Shown here: positions 35,958 to 44,086 of the stretch, piece by piece
Layout: every line of letters begins with the position of its first letter
How positions within the stretch are numbered: position 1 is the first letter of the stretch
Assembly (NCBI RefSeq): GCF_000422565.1
Contig: NZ_AUMA01000003.1
Span: 186,001 to 250,000 of the forward strand
DNA from: Desulfovibrio aminophilus DSM 12254
Lineage (GTDB): Bacteria; Desulfobacterota; Desulfovibrionia; Desulfovibrionales; Desulfovibrionaceae
DNA length: 64,000 nucleotides
Direction: 5' to 3'
Program-made: the position numbers and the translations under genes
Notes under the pieces: generated by a model
What the model was told of the DNA's origin: nothing
Seen by the model: the letters and a program-made list of their open reading frames with translations, nothing else
Database searches by the model: none

Positions 35958-36247
35958 CACTTCTCCTCCATGACCATGGCGATGGCCTCTTTGGGGCACT
36001 CGTTGGCGCAGATGCCGCAGCCCTTGCAGTAGTCATAGTCCGGCCGGAAGAAGCCGTCGTCGCGCTCGCTGATGCAGAACTCCGGACAGTAGAGTTCGCA
36101 CATGCCGCACTTGATGCACTTCTCCTCGTCCAGACGCGGGATGAGGGTGCGCCAGTCGCCGGTCTTCAGCCCGGCGGCGCTGCCCGGCTCCAGAACGGCC
36201 GCTCCGAGAGCCAGCTCCTGCCAGGCGCACAGGGACTTCTTGGCCAT
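35957..36247 (-). CDS. porD: Pyruvate:ferredoxin oxidoreductase delta (2x[4Fe-4S]) subunit
   Basis: 96-residue ferredoxin-like delta subunit. It has two cluster motifs: CIKCGMCELYCPEFC (first) and CKGCGICANECP (second), both C-x2-C-x2-C-x3-C. The N-terminal ~40 residues form the extension expected in PorD, which docks on the other subunits. First gene of porD-porA-porB. An AGGAGGC site lies before the ATG. The 125-base gap upstream separates it from the amidohydrolase gene, and no clear promoter or terminator stands out there. Confidence 0.93.
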   Translation of the reverse strand: MAKKSLCAWQELALGAAVLEPGSAAGLKTGDWRTLIPRLDEEKCIKCGMCELYCPEFCISERDDGFFRPDYDYCKGCGICANECPKEAIAMVMEEK

Positions 36248-36372
36248 GCCATGCCTCCTTGGTGGCGTGGTTGCATGAAAGAAAATGTCGCGCAGATGTA
36301 GCCCGGCGTTCGCGGCGATGCCGCAAAAATCCGGTCAGTGGACGAATGGGCCGGTGAACGGCGAACGGAGGA

Positions 36373-37158
36373 TCAGGGCAGGAGGGCGGCTCCGTTCAGG
36401 AGCAGCGAGTCCAGGGCCTCGTCGGTGAGCGCTAGGCGGCGTTGGAGCATGTGCATTTCGGCCCCGGGGTCGAAGAGTGGATAGTCCGAGCCGAAGAGGA
36501 TGCGTTCGCGGGGGTGGCCGTTCCAGATGGCCCGGAGCGTCTCATCCGGGATGAAGGCCATGGTGCTGGAGGTGTCCATGAAGACGTCCCGACCCACGAG
36601 GTGTTCCAGGGCCCACTTCCAGTGCAGATAGCCGCCCATGTGAGCGGCGATGACCCTGCGTCCGGGGAAGGCTCGCAGCAGGGCCGCCAGCTTCATGGGG
36701 CAGGAAGGGTTCTTTTCCGGAGGCAGGTCGTCGCCCACGTGAATCATGAGCGTGAAGCGCTTCGGAACCATTTCCATGAGCTGATAGAAGGCCGGGGAGT
36801 CCAGAAAGAATCCTTGAAAGTCGGGGTGAAACTTGAGACCCGTGATGCCCGCCTTGGTCAGGCGTTCGATCTCGCGCTCGTTGTCCTGGTAGTCCGGGTG
36901 CAGGGAGCCGAAGGCCACCACTTCGGGATGCTTGCGGGTCAGCTCGATGGCCCAGTTGTTGGCCGGGACCACTTGCGAGGGGTCCGTGGCGGCCGTGTGC
37001 AGCATGACCTTTTCCAGGTCGGCGTGGGCCGCGCGGGCCAGAAGGTCGTCCACGGTGCCGTCGCCCACTGGCGTGATGCCATAGTGGTCCGAGAGCTGGT
37101 CCAGAACTTTCTGGGCGATCTTGGGGTGGAAGGCGTGGGTGTGAACGTCGATGCGCAT
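36373..37158 (-). CDS. Amidohydrolase-family metal-dependent hydrolase
   Basis: 261 residues of the amidohydrolase-2 group (ACMSD-like decarboxylases and TIM-barrel hydrolases). The N-terminal DVHTHAFHP gives the HxH metal pair. LKFHPDFQGF, MIHVGD and VIAAHMGG supply further ligands, and LFGSDYPLFDP near residue 225 holds the catalytic Asp. Such proteins are common beside unrelated operons; substrate unknown. It is divergent from tatA, with 184 bases between them. Confidence 0.85.
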   Translation of the reverse strand: MRIDVHTHAFHPKIAQKVLDQLSDHYGITPVGDGTVDDLLARAAHADLEKVMLHTAATDPSQVVPANNWAIELTRKHPEVVAFGSLHPDYQDNEREIERLTKAGITGLKFHPDFQGFFLDSPAFYQLMEMVPKRFTLMIHVGDDLPPEKNPSCPMKLAALLRAFPGRRVIAAHMGGYLHWKWALEHLVGRDVFMDTSSTMAFIPDETLRAIWNGHPRERILFGSDYPLFDPGAEMHMLQRRLALTDEALDSLLLNGAALLP

Positions 37159-37342
37159 ATGCGTATTCCTTGGAACTCATTGACGGGGACATGGCTAACC
37201 GAGCTGGGCGGAGGTCGCAAGACGTGAGCGCCCACACTAAAAATCGGCATGAACAAATCGTAATGTTGTGGAGAGGTTCTTTTCCCATTGAATAGGGTAT
37301 GCTGTTCAGTTGAAAGAGCTTGCCCAGCGGGCGGAGGTCGCC

Positions 37343-37531
37343 ATGTTCGGAGTTGGTTCCACGGAATTGCTGGTCATTCTGGTCATCGCCGTTTTGGTCT
37401 TTGGCTCCAACAAGCTGCCTGAGATCGGCGCGAGCATGGGCAAGGCCATCCGTGCCTTCCGTACGGCAGGAGAAGAGACTGAAAAAATTGAAACAAAGCC
37501 GTCACCCCAGGATGAGAAGAAAGCGTCCTGA
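37343..37531 (+). CDS. tatA: Twin-arginine translocase subunit TatA
   Basis: 62 residues. A short N-terminal membrane helix (LLVILVIAVLVFG) is followed by the FGSNKLPEIG hinge and an amphipathic helix (SMGKAIRAFRTAGEE), and then a charged tail. TatA oligomers form the pore for folded-protein export, including iron-sulfur and molybdenum enzymes important in sulfate reducers. The ATG at 37343 is preceded by GGAGG; the longer frame starting at 37310 lacks the conserved start. No tatC in this window. Confidence 0.93.
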   Translation: MFGVGSTELLVILVIAVLVFGSNKLPEIGASMGKAIRAFRTAGEETEKIETKPSPQDEKKAS

Positions 37532-37554
37532 CATGGCGGCGTGAGGGAATGACA

Positions 37555-37725
37555 ATGCGATATGGGTGCCTGCTTCAGGCCGTGATCATGATGTTGCTTA
37601 CGCTCGCGGCCATGGGCCTCTACGAATATGGATTCATCGTCCCGGCGGGAATTCTCGGCGGGATCGCCGCGGCCGTGATGGCCTGGGGAATCTGGGCCGT
37701 GAACCGCAGGAGCGGGAAAGATTAG
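37555..37725 (+). CDS. Small 56-residue membrane protein behind tatA
   Basis: An intact frame from ATG (37555) to TAG (37725) encodes about 56 residues: a basic start (MRYGC), two hydrophobic segments (about residues 8-27 and 28-49) separated by a short EYGF turn, and a basic tail (NRRSGKD). It lies 23 bases after tatA, behind a weak GAGGGA site. Composition and codon use look normal. Two-helix hairpin topology fits a small membrane protein. No family recognised, and it is easy to overlook. It overlaps the converging thioesterase by four bases. Confidence 0.65.
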   Translation: MRYGCLLQAVIMMLLTLAAMGLYEYGFIVPAGILGGIAAAVMAWGIWAVNRRSGKD

Positions 37726-38141
37726 CTGAACAGCCCCTTGAGCCAGTCCGGCACACGCACCGGGCGACCTTCCGCGTTGACGCAGGCGTGTTCGGTCATG
37801 CCCGTGGCGATGATTCCCGAGCGATCCGCCGTGTAGACCTCGTAGGCGAAAAGCATCGAAGCCCGCCGCCATTCGCTCACTCCGCAACGGACCCATAGTT
37901 CGTCGTCGAAACGGGCCGGAGTCCGGTAGCGGCAGGAGGCTTCGCGTACAGGCAGATAGATGCCGCGTTCCTCCACCTCGGCGTAGCTCATGCCCCGGTC
38001 GCGGATGAACAGGCTGCGCGAACGTTCGAAGAAGTGAAAATATTCCGCGTAGTAGACCACGCCCATGGCGTCGGTCTCGCCGTAGGACACACGATGCGCC
38101 AGCCAGGAGTCGGCGCTTGGGAAGCCGCTGTTTTTGTTCAT
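37722..38141 (-). CDS. YbgC-like hot-dog acyl-CoA thioesterase
   Basis: 139 residues of the 4-hydroxybenzoyl-CoA thioesterase/YbgC family. The signature ETDAMGVVYYAEYFHFFE contains the catalytic Asp near residue 24. The hot-dog helix and the strands after it (SCRYRTPARFDDELWV) follow normally. The start overlaps the ApgM-like stop by four bases (ATGA), making it the last gene of the aminotransferase-hom-ApgM unit. Its job there is unclear. Confidence 0.88.
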   Translation of the reverse strand: MNKNSGFPSADSWLAHRVSYGETDAMGVVYYAEYFHFFERSRSLFIRDRGMSYAEVEERGIYLPVREASCRYRTPARFDDELWVRCGVSEWRRASMLFAYEVYTADRSGIIATGMTEHACVNAEGRPVRVPDWLKGLFS

Positions 38142-39325
38142 CGTTTTATTCGTTCCAGGCACCAGTTCAACAGCGTGTGCCCCTGCTCCAGAACGAGTCC
38201 GGCTGCGTCGGCGGTGTTTTCGTCGAAGGCTGCCGCGCTCTGGCCCGTGATGCCCGGGGCCAGGAAAAGGAAGGGCACCGGGTCGGAGGTATGGGTCCGT
38301 TCCTGGATCGGCGTGTAGTGGTCGCAGGCGATGAGCCAGGCCGCGTCGTCGCCCAGGGCCTGGCGCAGCGGGCCCACGATGCGTGCGTCGAAACGGGCGA
38401 TGGCCTCGGTCTTGTCGGCGGCGTTGCCCGCGTGGCCGCACTCGTCCGGCCCCTCCAGATGCACGAAGACGAAATCCCCGGTCTCCAGAAACTTGAGCGC
38501 CGCGTCCACCTTGCCCTGATAGTTCGTGTCCAGCAGACCTGTGGCCCCGGGAACTTCGATGACCTCCATGCCGGCGGCACGGCCCAGGCCCCGGACCAGG
38601 TCCACCGCCGAGATGACCGCGCCCGAGAGCCCGAAGGCCTGGCGGAAGCCGGGCAGATGCAGCGGTCGTCCCTGGCCCCAGGGCCAGATGGAGTTGGCCT
38701 TGGTTGTGTTGTTCTTGTGGGCCAGCCGTTCGGCGGCTCCATGCAGGAGATCCCAGAGGCGCGGGGAATGTGAGAAGGTCATCAGGTCCGGCTTGACCGG
38801 CTTGTCCGTGATGTCGTGAGGCGGCCGGATGGCGAGCGTGGCCTCGTCCTCCAAGGCCCCGCCTTTCTGCACGAGCAGATGGCGGTACTGTACACCCGGG
38901 TGGAAGGTGAAGGTCTCGTCGCCCAGGTGGTCCTGGAGGTCGCGCAGGAGCGGCAGCGCGGCCTCGCTGGTGATGTGTCCGGCGGAATAGTCGCGCATCG
39001 TGCCGGAAAGCCCCAGGTCCGTGACCGTGACCAGGTTGCAGCGCCAGACCAGATCCTCGGGGTCCAGCTCCAATCCCTGGGCCGCGGCCTCGATGGGACC
39101 ACGTCCGGTGTGGTGCTGCGCCGGGTCGAAGCCCAGCAAGGCCATGTTGGCCACGTCCGATCCCGGGGCCATGCCTTCGGGAACGGTGCGGCAGCGGCCC
39201 ATAAGGGCCTGGGCTGCCATCGCGTCCATGTTCGGGGTCTGCGCGGCCTGGAGCGGGGTCTTGCCGCCCAAGGACTCCAGGGGCCAGTCGCCCATGCCGT
39301 CGGCGATGAGGAAAAGGAGTTTCAT
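38138..39325 (-). CDS. ApgM-family protein; candidate homoserine kinase
   Basis: 395-residue member of the alkaline-phosphatase superfamily, related to archaeal-type 2,3-bisphosphoglycerate-independent phosphoglycerate mutase. The N-terminal metal motif is LFLIADGMGDWP, followed by PEGMAPGSDVANMALLGFDP with the nucleophile Ser. HLEGPDECGHAGN and ACDHYTPIQERTHTSDPVPF give the other metal ligands. A subfamily found in deltaproteobacteria and Bacteroidetes beside threonine genes has been proposed to be a homoserine kinase. This gene is 13 bases after homoserine dehydrogenase, matching that pattern. Phosphoglycerate mutase remains possible. Confidence 0.82.
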   Translation of the reverse strand: MKLLFLIADGMGDWPLESLGGKTPLQAAQTPNMDAMAAQALMGRCRTVPEGMAPGSDVANMALLGFDPAQHHTGRGPIEAAAQGLELDPEDLVWRCNLVTVTDLGLSGTMRDYSAGHITSEAALPLLRDLQDHLGDETFTFHPGVQYRHLLVQKGGALEDEATLAIRPPHDITDKPVKPDLMTFSHSPRLWDLLHGAAERLAHKNNTTKANSIWPWGQGRPLHLPGFRQAFGLSGAVISAVDLVRGLGRAAGMEVIEVPGATGLLDTNYQGKVDAALKFLETGDFVFVHLEGPDECGHAGNAADKTEAIARFDARIVGPLRQALGDDAAWLIACDHYTPIQERTHTSDPVPFLFLAPGITGQSAAAFDENTADAAGLVLEQGHTLLNWCLERIKR

Positions 39326-39338
39326 GCGCTGCGCCAGG

Positions 39339-40625
39339 TTAAAGGATTCGGAAGAGAACAGTCGGCTTGCGGGTGAAGCTCATGGCGTCGATCTCCGCGG
39401 CCACGGCGTCGGCGGCCTTGGCCTGGGCCGCGTGGGTCAGAAAGACGATGGGCACGTCCGTGGCCGACTCGTCGCCCTTCTGCACGGCCTGGGCGATGGA
39501 GATGCCGTGGTTGGCCATGGTCTGGGCGATTGCGGCCATGACGCCCGGCCGGTCGGCCACGGTGAAGCGGAAGTAGTAGCAGGACACGGCCAGTTCGGGC
39601 GGCAGGATGTCCGCAGGAGCCACCGGAGCTGAGCCGAAGCCGGTGTTGTCGGGCCGGAATCCCGGGCGGCAGAGGCTCATGAGGTCGGCCAGCACGGCGC
39701 TTCCCGTGGGCAGAGCCCCGGCTCCCTGTCCGTGGAGCATGATCGGGCCCACGGCGTTGCCCTCCAGGCGCACGGCGTTGTAGTTGCCGCCCACCCGGGC
39801 CAGGAGGAAGGTATGTTTGACCAAGGCGGGGAACACGCCCGCCTCCAGACGACCGTCCACGTCGCGCACCTGGGCCAGCAGCTTGATGCGGTAGCCGAAT
39901 TCGCGGGCGATCTCGATGTCCTGCTGGGTCACGCTGGTGATTCCGCGCACGGGCAGGGTTTTCAGCGGATAGTCGCGGCCGTAGGCAAGCCTGATGAGGA
40001 CCACGAGCTTGTGGGCCGTGTCCATTCCCTCGATGTCGAAGGTCGGGTCGGCCTCGGCGTACCCCAGGGCCTGGGCCTGGGTCAGGGCGGTTTCGAACTC
40101 CAGGCCGTTGGTGGTCATCTCCGAGAGGATGTAGTTGGCCGTGCCGTTGAGGATGCCCACCAGTTTTTCGATGCGGTTGCCGGATAGCGAGTCCTTGAGT
40201 GTCTGGACGATGGGGATTCCCCCGGCCACGCTGGCCTCGTAGAGCAGGCCGACGCCTTTCTCCTCGGCCAGGGCGAAAAGCTCCGGGCCGTGTTCAGCCA
40301 GCAGGTGCTTGTTGGCCGTGACCACGTGTTTGCCCGCCCGCAGGGAGCGTTCGATGAGCGTCTTGGCCGCGCCCACGCCGCCCATGAGTTCGACCACGAT
40401 GGCAATCTCCGGGTCGTCCGTGAGCGCGGCCGGATCGTCGGTGAGGGCGACGCCCGGTCCGGGCAGGAAGCTCCGCCGCTTGGTCAGGTCGCGCACGAGC
40501 ACGGTCTTGATGGCGATGCGCCGTCCGATGCGGCGTTCGATCCAGTCCCCGTTCTCTTCCAGGACCCGGGCCAGGCCCGAGCCCACCGTGCCGAAACCGG
40601 CCAGGCCGATGCGTACCGCTTCCAT
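39339..40625 (-). CDS. hom: Homoserine dehydrogenase
   Basis: 428 residues. It reduces aspartate semialdehyde to homoserine. The N-terminal NAD(P) motif is IGLAGFGTVGSGLARVL, the substrate/catalytic region includes EASVAGGIPI and GTANYILSEM, and FDIEGMDTAHKLVVL is the family signature. A C-terminal ACT domain (about 340-428) suggests amino-acid feedback control. ATG at 40625 is chosen because AGAGG fits; a GTG at 40631 is possible. Located between the aminotransferase and the ApgM-like gene, each within about 15 bases. Confidence 0.95.
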   Translation of the reverse strand: MEAVRIGLAGFGTVGSGLARVLEENGDWIERRIGRRIAIKTVLVRDLTKRRSFLPGPGVALTDDPAALTDDPEIAIVVELMGGVGAAKTLIERSLRAGKHVVTANKHLLAEHGPELFALAEEKGVGLLYEASVAGGIPIVQTLKDSLSGNRIEKLVGILNGTANYILSEMTTNGLEFETALTQAQALGYAEADPTFDIEGMDTAHKLVVLIRLAYGRDYPLKTLPVRGITSVTQQDIEIAREFGYRIKLLAQVRDVDGRLEAGVFPALVKHTFLLARVGGNYNAVRLEGNAVGPIMLHGQGAGALPTGSAVLADLMSLCRPGFRPDNTGFGSAPVAPADILPPELAVSCYYFRFTVADRPGVMAAIAQTMANHGISIAQAVQKGDESATDVPIVFLTHAAQAKAADAVAAEIDAMSFTRKPTVLFRIL

Positions 40626-40633
40626 GAGCACCT

Positions 40634-41812
40634 CTATTTGCCGAAGAACTTCTTGATGCCGCGCACTGCCTGATTGATGCGCTGGCGGTTCTCCACCAGG
40701 GCGAAGCGCACGTGCCCGTCGCCGTACTCGCCGAAGCCCAGGCCCGGGGACACGGCCACGCTGGCTTCCTTGAGCAGCAGCTTGGAGAACTCCACGCTGC
40801 CGAGCTTCTTGAACTCCTCGGGGATGGGCGCCCAGACGAACATGGTGGCCTTGGGCTTGGGCACATCCCAGCCCGCGCGGGCCAGACCCTCGCAGAGGGC
40901 GTCGCGGCGGTCCTGATGCTCATCCATGATTTCGCGCACGCACTCCTGCGGTCCGTTCAGGGCATGGCAGGCCGCGATCTGGATCGGCTGGAAGATGCCG
41001 TAGTCCAGGTAACTCTTGATCCGGGTCAGGGCCTGGACCATGTCGCGGTTGCCGCAGCAGAAGCCCACGCGCCAGCCCGCCATTGAGTAGCTCTTGGTCA
41101 GGGAGAAGAACTCCACGCCGACGTCCTTGGCGCCCTCGGCCTGCAGGAAGCTGGGGGCCTTGTAGCCATCGAAGGTGAAGTCGCAGTAAGCAAAGTCGTG
41201 GATCACCATCAGCCCGTTTTCCTTGGCGAAATCAACAATGCGCTGGAAGAAGGCCAAGTCGCAGACCTCGGTGGTCGGGTTGTGCGGGAAATTGATGACC
41301 AGAAGCTTGGGCCGGGGCCAGCAATGGCGCACGGCCAGCTTCATGTCCTCAAGGAAATCTCGGCCGGGGCCGATGGGGATGCGCCGCACGTCCGCTCCGG
41401 CGATGATCGCGGCGTAGGGATGGATGGGGTAGGCCGGGTCCGGGGTCAGGACCACGTCGCCGGGAGCCAGCATGACCAGGGCCAGGTGGGCCAGTCCTTC
41501 CTTGGCGCCCATGGTCACGACCACTTCCTGATTGTGGTCCAGTTCCACGTTGAAACGGTTGCGGTACCAGTTCGCCATGGCCATGCGCAGGCCGTTGATG
41601 CCCTTGGAGGCGCTGTAGCGATGGTTGATGGGCTTCTGCGCCGCCTCCACGAGCTTGTCCACCACATGCTTGGGTGAAGGCAGGTCGGGGTTGCCCATGC
41701 CCAGGTCCACGATGTCCGCGCCATCGTGGCGGAGCTTCATTTTGAGTTCGTTGACCGTGGCGAAGACGTAGGGCGGAAGGCGGTGAACCCTGGCGAACTG
41801 ATGCTGTTGCAT
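40634..41812 (-). CDS. Class I PLP aminotransferase (AlaC-like)
   Basis: 392 residues, fold-type I. The PLP-binding Lys lies in [15 protein letters not shown] near residue 237, and the N-terminal [18 protein letters not shown] plus [11 protein letters not shown] are also typical. The sequence is of the AlaC/LL-DAP-aminotransferase-like class that makes alanine, or it may transaminate aspartate or other acids in this operon. First gene of the minus-strand unit with hom, and it has its own promoter upstream. The stop is eight bases from hom. Confidence 0.87.
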   Translation of the reverse strand: MQQHQFARVHRLPPYVFATVNELKMKLRHDGADIVDLGMGNPDLPSPKHVVDKLVEAAQKPINHRYSASKGINGLRMAMANWYRNRFNVELDHNQEVVVTMGAKEGLAHLALVMLAPGDVVLTPDPAYPIHPYAAIIAGADVRRIPIGPGRDFLEDMKLAVRHCWPRPKLLVINFPHNPTTEVCDLAFFQRIVDFAKENGLMVIHDFAYCDFTFDGYKAPSFLQAEGAKDVGVEFFSLTKSYSMAGWRVGFCCGNRDMVQALTRIKSYLDYGIFQPIQIAACHALNGPQECVREIMDEHQDRRDALCEGLARAGWDVPKPKATMFVWAPIPEEFKKLGSVEFSKLLLKEASVAVSPGLGFGEYGDGHVRFALVENRQRINQAVRGIKKFFGK

Positions 41813-41861
41813 GGCCGTGACTCCTCGCGCTCGTGGCGGATATGTTGAGATGGAGAGGTAT

Positions 41862-41891
41862 CTATTAGCCGCGCCGCCCGTGCCCTGTCAA
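41862..41891 (-). promoter_or_regulatory. Promoter of the aminotransferase-hom operon
   Basis: On the minus strand a perfect -35 TTGACA (41886-41891) is 18 bases from TAATAG (41862-41867). The predicted start is near 41855, giving a leader of about 43 bases. It lies in the divergent region shared with the cytosine deaminase gene. Confidence 0.55.
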
Positions 41892-41938
41892 AGCCAATTG
41901 TGCCGCCGGAAACGTGTGTTTTTTTCACGAACCGCGCA

Positions 41939-41967
41939 TTGAAGGGCCTTCCGGGCCGTGTTATGAG
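41939..41967 (+). promoter_or_regulatory. Candidate promoter of the cytosine deaminase gene
   Basis: TTGAAG (41939-41944) and TATGAG (41962-41967), 17 bases apart, each match four of six sigma-70 positions. The leader would be about 34 bases. It faces away from the aminotransferase promoter; only about 50 bases separate their -35 boxes, so one regulator could act on both. Confidence 0.4.
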
Positions 41968-42007
41968 GGGCAAACAGGGTTTCGCCAGGCGAGACCGAGG
42001 AGCGTTC

Positions 42008-42460
42008 ATGCCCAACAATCCGGATTACGCGGCCATGCTTCAGGAAGCATTGGTGGAGGCTCGGCTCGGGCTGGCCGAGGGCGGCATCCCCATCGGCGCG
42101 GCCCTTTTCGACGCCTCCGGCCGGCTGGTGGGCCGAGGCCGGAACCGCCGCGTCCAGGACGACGATCCGTCCATGCATGCCGAAACCAACGCCTTCCGCA
42201 ACGCGGGGCGCCAGAAGTCCTATCGGGACATGGTCATGGTCACCACCCTGGCCCCGTGCTGGTACTGCTGCGGGCTGGTCAAGCAGTTCAAGATCGGCAC
42301 CGTGGTCCTGGGCGAGTCCAGAACCTTCAAGGGCGGGATAGACTGGCTGCGGCGTCAGGGAGTGAAGGTCGTGGACATGAAGAACGCGGAATGCGAGGAG
42401 TTGCTCGGCCGGTTCATCAAGGCTCATCCCGAGATATGGAACGAGGACATCGGGGAATAG
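42008..42460 (+). CDS. Cytosine-deaminase-like zinc deaminase (yeast Fcy1 type)
   Basis: 150 residues of the CDA superfamily. Zinc motifs are MHAETNAFRN (HAE with the catalytic Glu) and LAPCWYCCG (PCxxC). The closeness to yeast cytosine deaminase is striking, including the opening ARLGLAEGGIPIGAALF and the ending PEIWNEDIGE, where the yeast enzyme ends PQDWFEDIGE. Bacterial CodA is an unrelated amidohydrolase, so this is the less usual type. Likely converts cytosine to uracil. The ATG has GAGGAG upstream. Confidence 0.83.
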   Translation: MPNNPDYAAMLQEALVEARLGLAEGGIPIGAALFDASGRLVGRGRNRRVQDDDPSMHAETNAFRNAGRQKSYRDMVMVTTLAPCWYCCGLVKQFKIGTVVLGESRTFKGGIDWLRRQGVKVVDMKNAECEELLGRFIKAHPEIWNEDIGE

Positions 42461-42488
42461 AAACGGGCGCTCCGTGCGGCGCGTCTTT

Positions 42489-42875
42489 TCAGATCTTTTC
42501 GGAAAGAGAGCCGGGCAGGGCTCCGGGGCAGGCCTCGGTGCGGACCATGCGCGAGAGGGTCATGCAGTCCAGTTCCAGAGGCTCGTCGAAGACCACGCCG
42601 CAACGGTCGCCGCGTGTCCAGCGGATTTCCCCGCGCATGCTGGAGAGGAAGCCGATCAGACCGTTGAAGATGCAGCCCCGGAAGAAGACGGAATCGCCGA
42701 GGGCCGGCGTCCCGCCGTTCATCAGCAGACAGGCTCCCGCCGGGGAGATGTCCTCGATGAGCGCGTCGCAATCGCGTCCCCCCGCAGTGATGGAAAGGTC
42801 GCACTGACGCAGGACGTCCAGCACGTCGGCCAGGGAGACGCGCGAGTGGTTGCGGCGGTTCAGACACAAATCCAT
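42489..42875 (-). CDS. PilZ-domain c-di-GMP-binding protein
   Basis: 128 residues, nearly all one PilZ domain. The RxxxR motif appears in NRRNHSRVSL and the D/NxSxxG motif in IEDISPAGACL about 35 residues later; both together are required for c-di-GMP binding. It resembles stand-alone PilZ receptor proteins controlling motility, adhesion or exopolysaccharide. A GGDEF/EAL protein is encoded at 55104. Its N terminus faces the ilvE control region, so the two promoters share 185 bases. Confidence 0.86.
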   Translation of the reverse strand: MDLCLNRRNHSRVSLADVLDVLRQCDLSITAGGRDCDALIEDISPAGACLLMNGGTPALGDSVFFRGCIFNGLIGFLSSMRGEIRWTRGDRCGVVFDEPLELDCMTLSRMVRTEACPGALPGSLSEKI

Positions 42876-42926
42876 GACAGCCTCGCGTATACAGGGAAAG
42901 GCGTCTCATACCCGGGCCTTGCGCTG

Positions 42927-42980
42927 ATGGCAAGTGGTTTTGCGAGTCTTCGTCTTGACCTCGAAAGGCGAATTCTTTAG
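42927..42980 (+). other. Possible leader peptide before ilvE
   Basis: A 17-codon frame [20 protein letters not shown] 42927 to TAG 42980, holds four Leu and one Ile codon, clustered toward its end. No good ribosome site is visible. It precedes two hairpins and the ilvE start. Given only as a candidate attenuation leader; such short Leu-containing frames can arise by chance. Confidence 0.3.
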
Positions 42981-42992
42981 CTTCCAACACTT

Positions 42993-43038
42993 GCCCGGAG
43001 CGTGTCCGGGCGACGGCGTCGCGGACGGCGCAATTTTT
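42993..43038 (+). promoter_or_regulatory. Candidate attenuator of ilvE
   Basis: A 7-base perfect stem (GCCCGGA 42993-42999, TCCGGGC 43005-43011) is followed by a second, weaker stem (GCGTC 43016-43020 with GGCGC 43027-43031) and AATTTTT. An alternative pairing GTCCG (43004-43008) with CGGAC (43022-43026) excludes both. This is the layout of a transcription attenuator; high GC makes chance pairing likely too. Confidence 0.35.
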
Positions 43039-43060
43039 CCTCACAAGGAGTGAGCGGGCA

Positions 43061-43984
43061 ATGGTTCAGAAATCCGAGAAGATCTGGTTCGACGGCAAGC
43101 TGGTTCCCTGGGGCGAGGCCAACGTCCATGTGCTGACCCATACCCTGCATTACGGAGCGGGCGTATTCGAAGGCATTCGGGCCTACGAATGCGCCGACGG
43201 CACATCGGCCGTCTTTCGCCTGCAGGAGCACATCGTCCGCTTGCATGATTCGGCCCATATCCTGAACATGACCATCCCCTTCGATGTGGATGAGCTTGTG
43301 GACGCCTGCGTCGAGACGCTCAAGGCCAACAAGCTCAAGGCGGGCTATCTCCGCCCCCTGGTCTTCATCGGCGACGGCGTCATGGGTGTGCATCCCGGCA
43401 AGAACCCCATCCGGGTGGCCATCGCCACTTGGCCCTGGGGCGCGTACCTGGGCGAGGAGGCCCTGGACAAGGGCATCCGCGTGAAGACCTCCACCTTCGC
43501 CCGGCATCACGTCAACGTCATGATGACCAAGGCCAAGGTCTGCGGCAACTATGTGAACTCCGTGCTGGCCAAGACCGAGGCCGTGGCCGACGGCTACGAC
43601 GAAGCCCTCATGCTCGACACCATGGGCTTCGTCTCCGAGGCCAGCGGCGAGAACATTTTCATCGTCCGCGATGATCAGATCAAGACCACGCCGCTCACCT
43701 CGGTGCTCCCGGGCATCACCCGCGACAGCATCATCACCCTGGCCCGTGAGCTGGGCTACGAAGTGGTCGAGCAGATATTCACCCGCGACGAGCTGTACAT
43801 CGCCGATGAGGCCTTTTTCAGCGGCACGGCCGCCGAGATCACTCCCATCCGCGAAGTGGACCGCCGGGTCATCGGCGAGGGGCACGCCGGACCGGTGGCC
43901 AAGCTCCTCCAGCGCGAGTTCTTCAAGGTCGTCAAGGGCGAGAACCAGGACTACGCCCACTGGCTGCATCCGTATACGGTCTAG
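43061..43984 (+). CDS. ilvE: Branched-chain amino acid aminotransferase
   Basis: 307 residues of fold-type IV PLP enzymes. It interconverts Leu, Ile and Val with their 2-oxo acids. The N-terminal [18 protein letters not shown] and the [15 protein letters not shown] motif are typical. The PLP Lys is in [10 protein letters not shown], and [14 protein letters not shown] plus the Thr-Ser-Val segment [14 protein letters not shown] close the site. AAGGAG precedes the ATG. A possible attenuator and leader peptide lie upstream, and a terminator lies downstream. Confidence 0.95.
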   Translation: MVQKSEKIWFDGKLVPWGEANVHVLTHTLHYGAGVFEGIRAYECADGTSAVFRLQEHIVRLHDSAHILNMTIPFDVDELVDACVETLKANKLKAGYLRPLVFIGDGVMGVHPGKNPIRVAIATWPWGAYLGEEALDKGIRVKTSTFARHHVNVMMTKAKVCGNYVNSVLAKTEAVADGYDEALMLDTMGFVSEASGENIFIVRDDQIKTTPLTSVLPGITRDSIITLARELGYEVVEQIFTRDELYIADEAFFSGTAAEITPIREVDRRVIGEGHAGPVAKLLQREFFKVVKGENQDYAHWLHPYTV

Positions 43985-44002
43985 TTGTTTTCGGGCGAGA
44001 AC

Positions 44003-44030
44003 GGGGGGGCCTCGGCCCCCCTTCCTTTTT
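44003..44030 (+). terminator. Terminator after ilvE
   Basis: A G-rich arm (44003-44009) pairs with the C-rich arm around 44014-44021, and is followed by TTCCTTTTT ending at 44030. It separates ilvE from dnaX. Confidence 0.8.
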
Positions 44031-44086
44031 CATGAGGGGCCGACGGACCTTTTCAAGCGGGCCCCGAGCGTGTACACCCAGAATCC

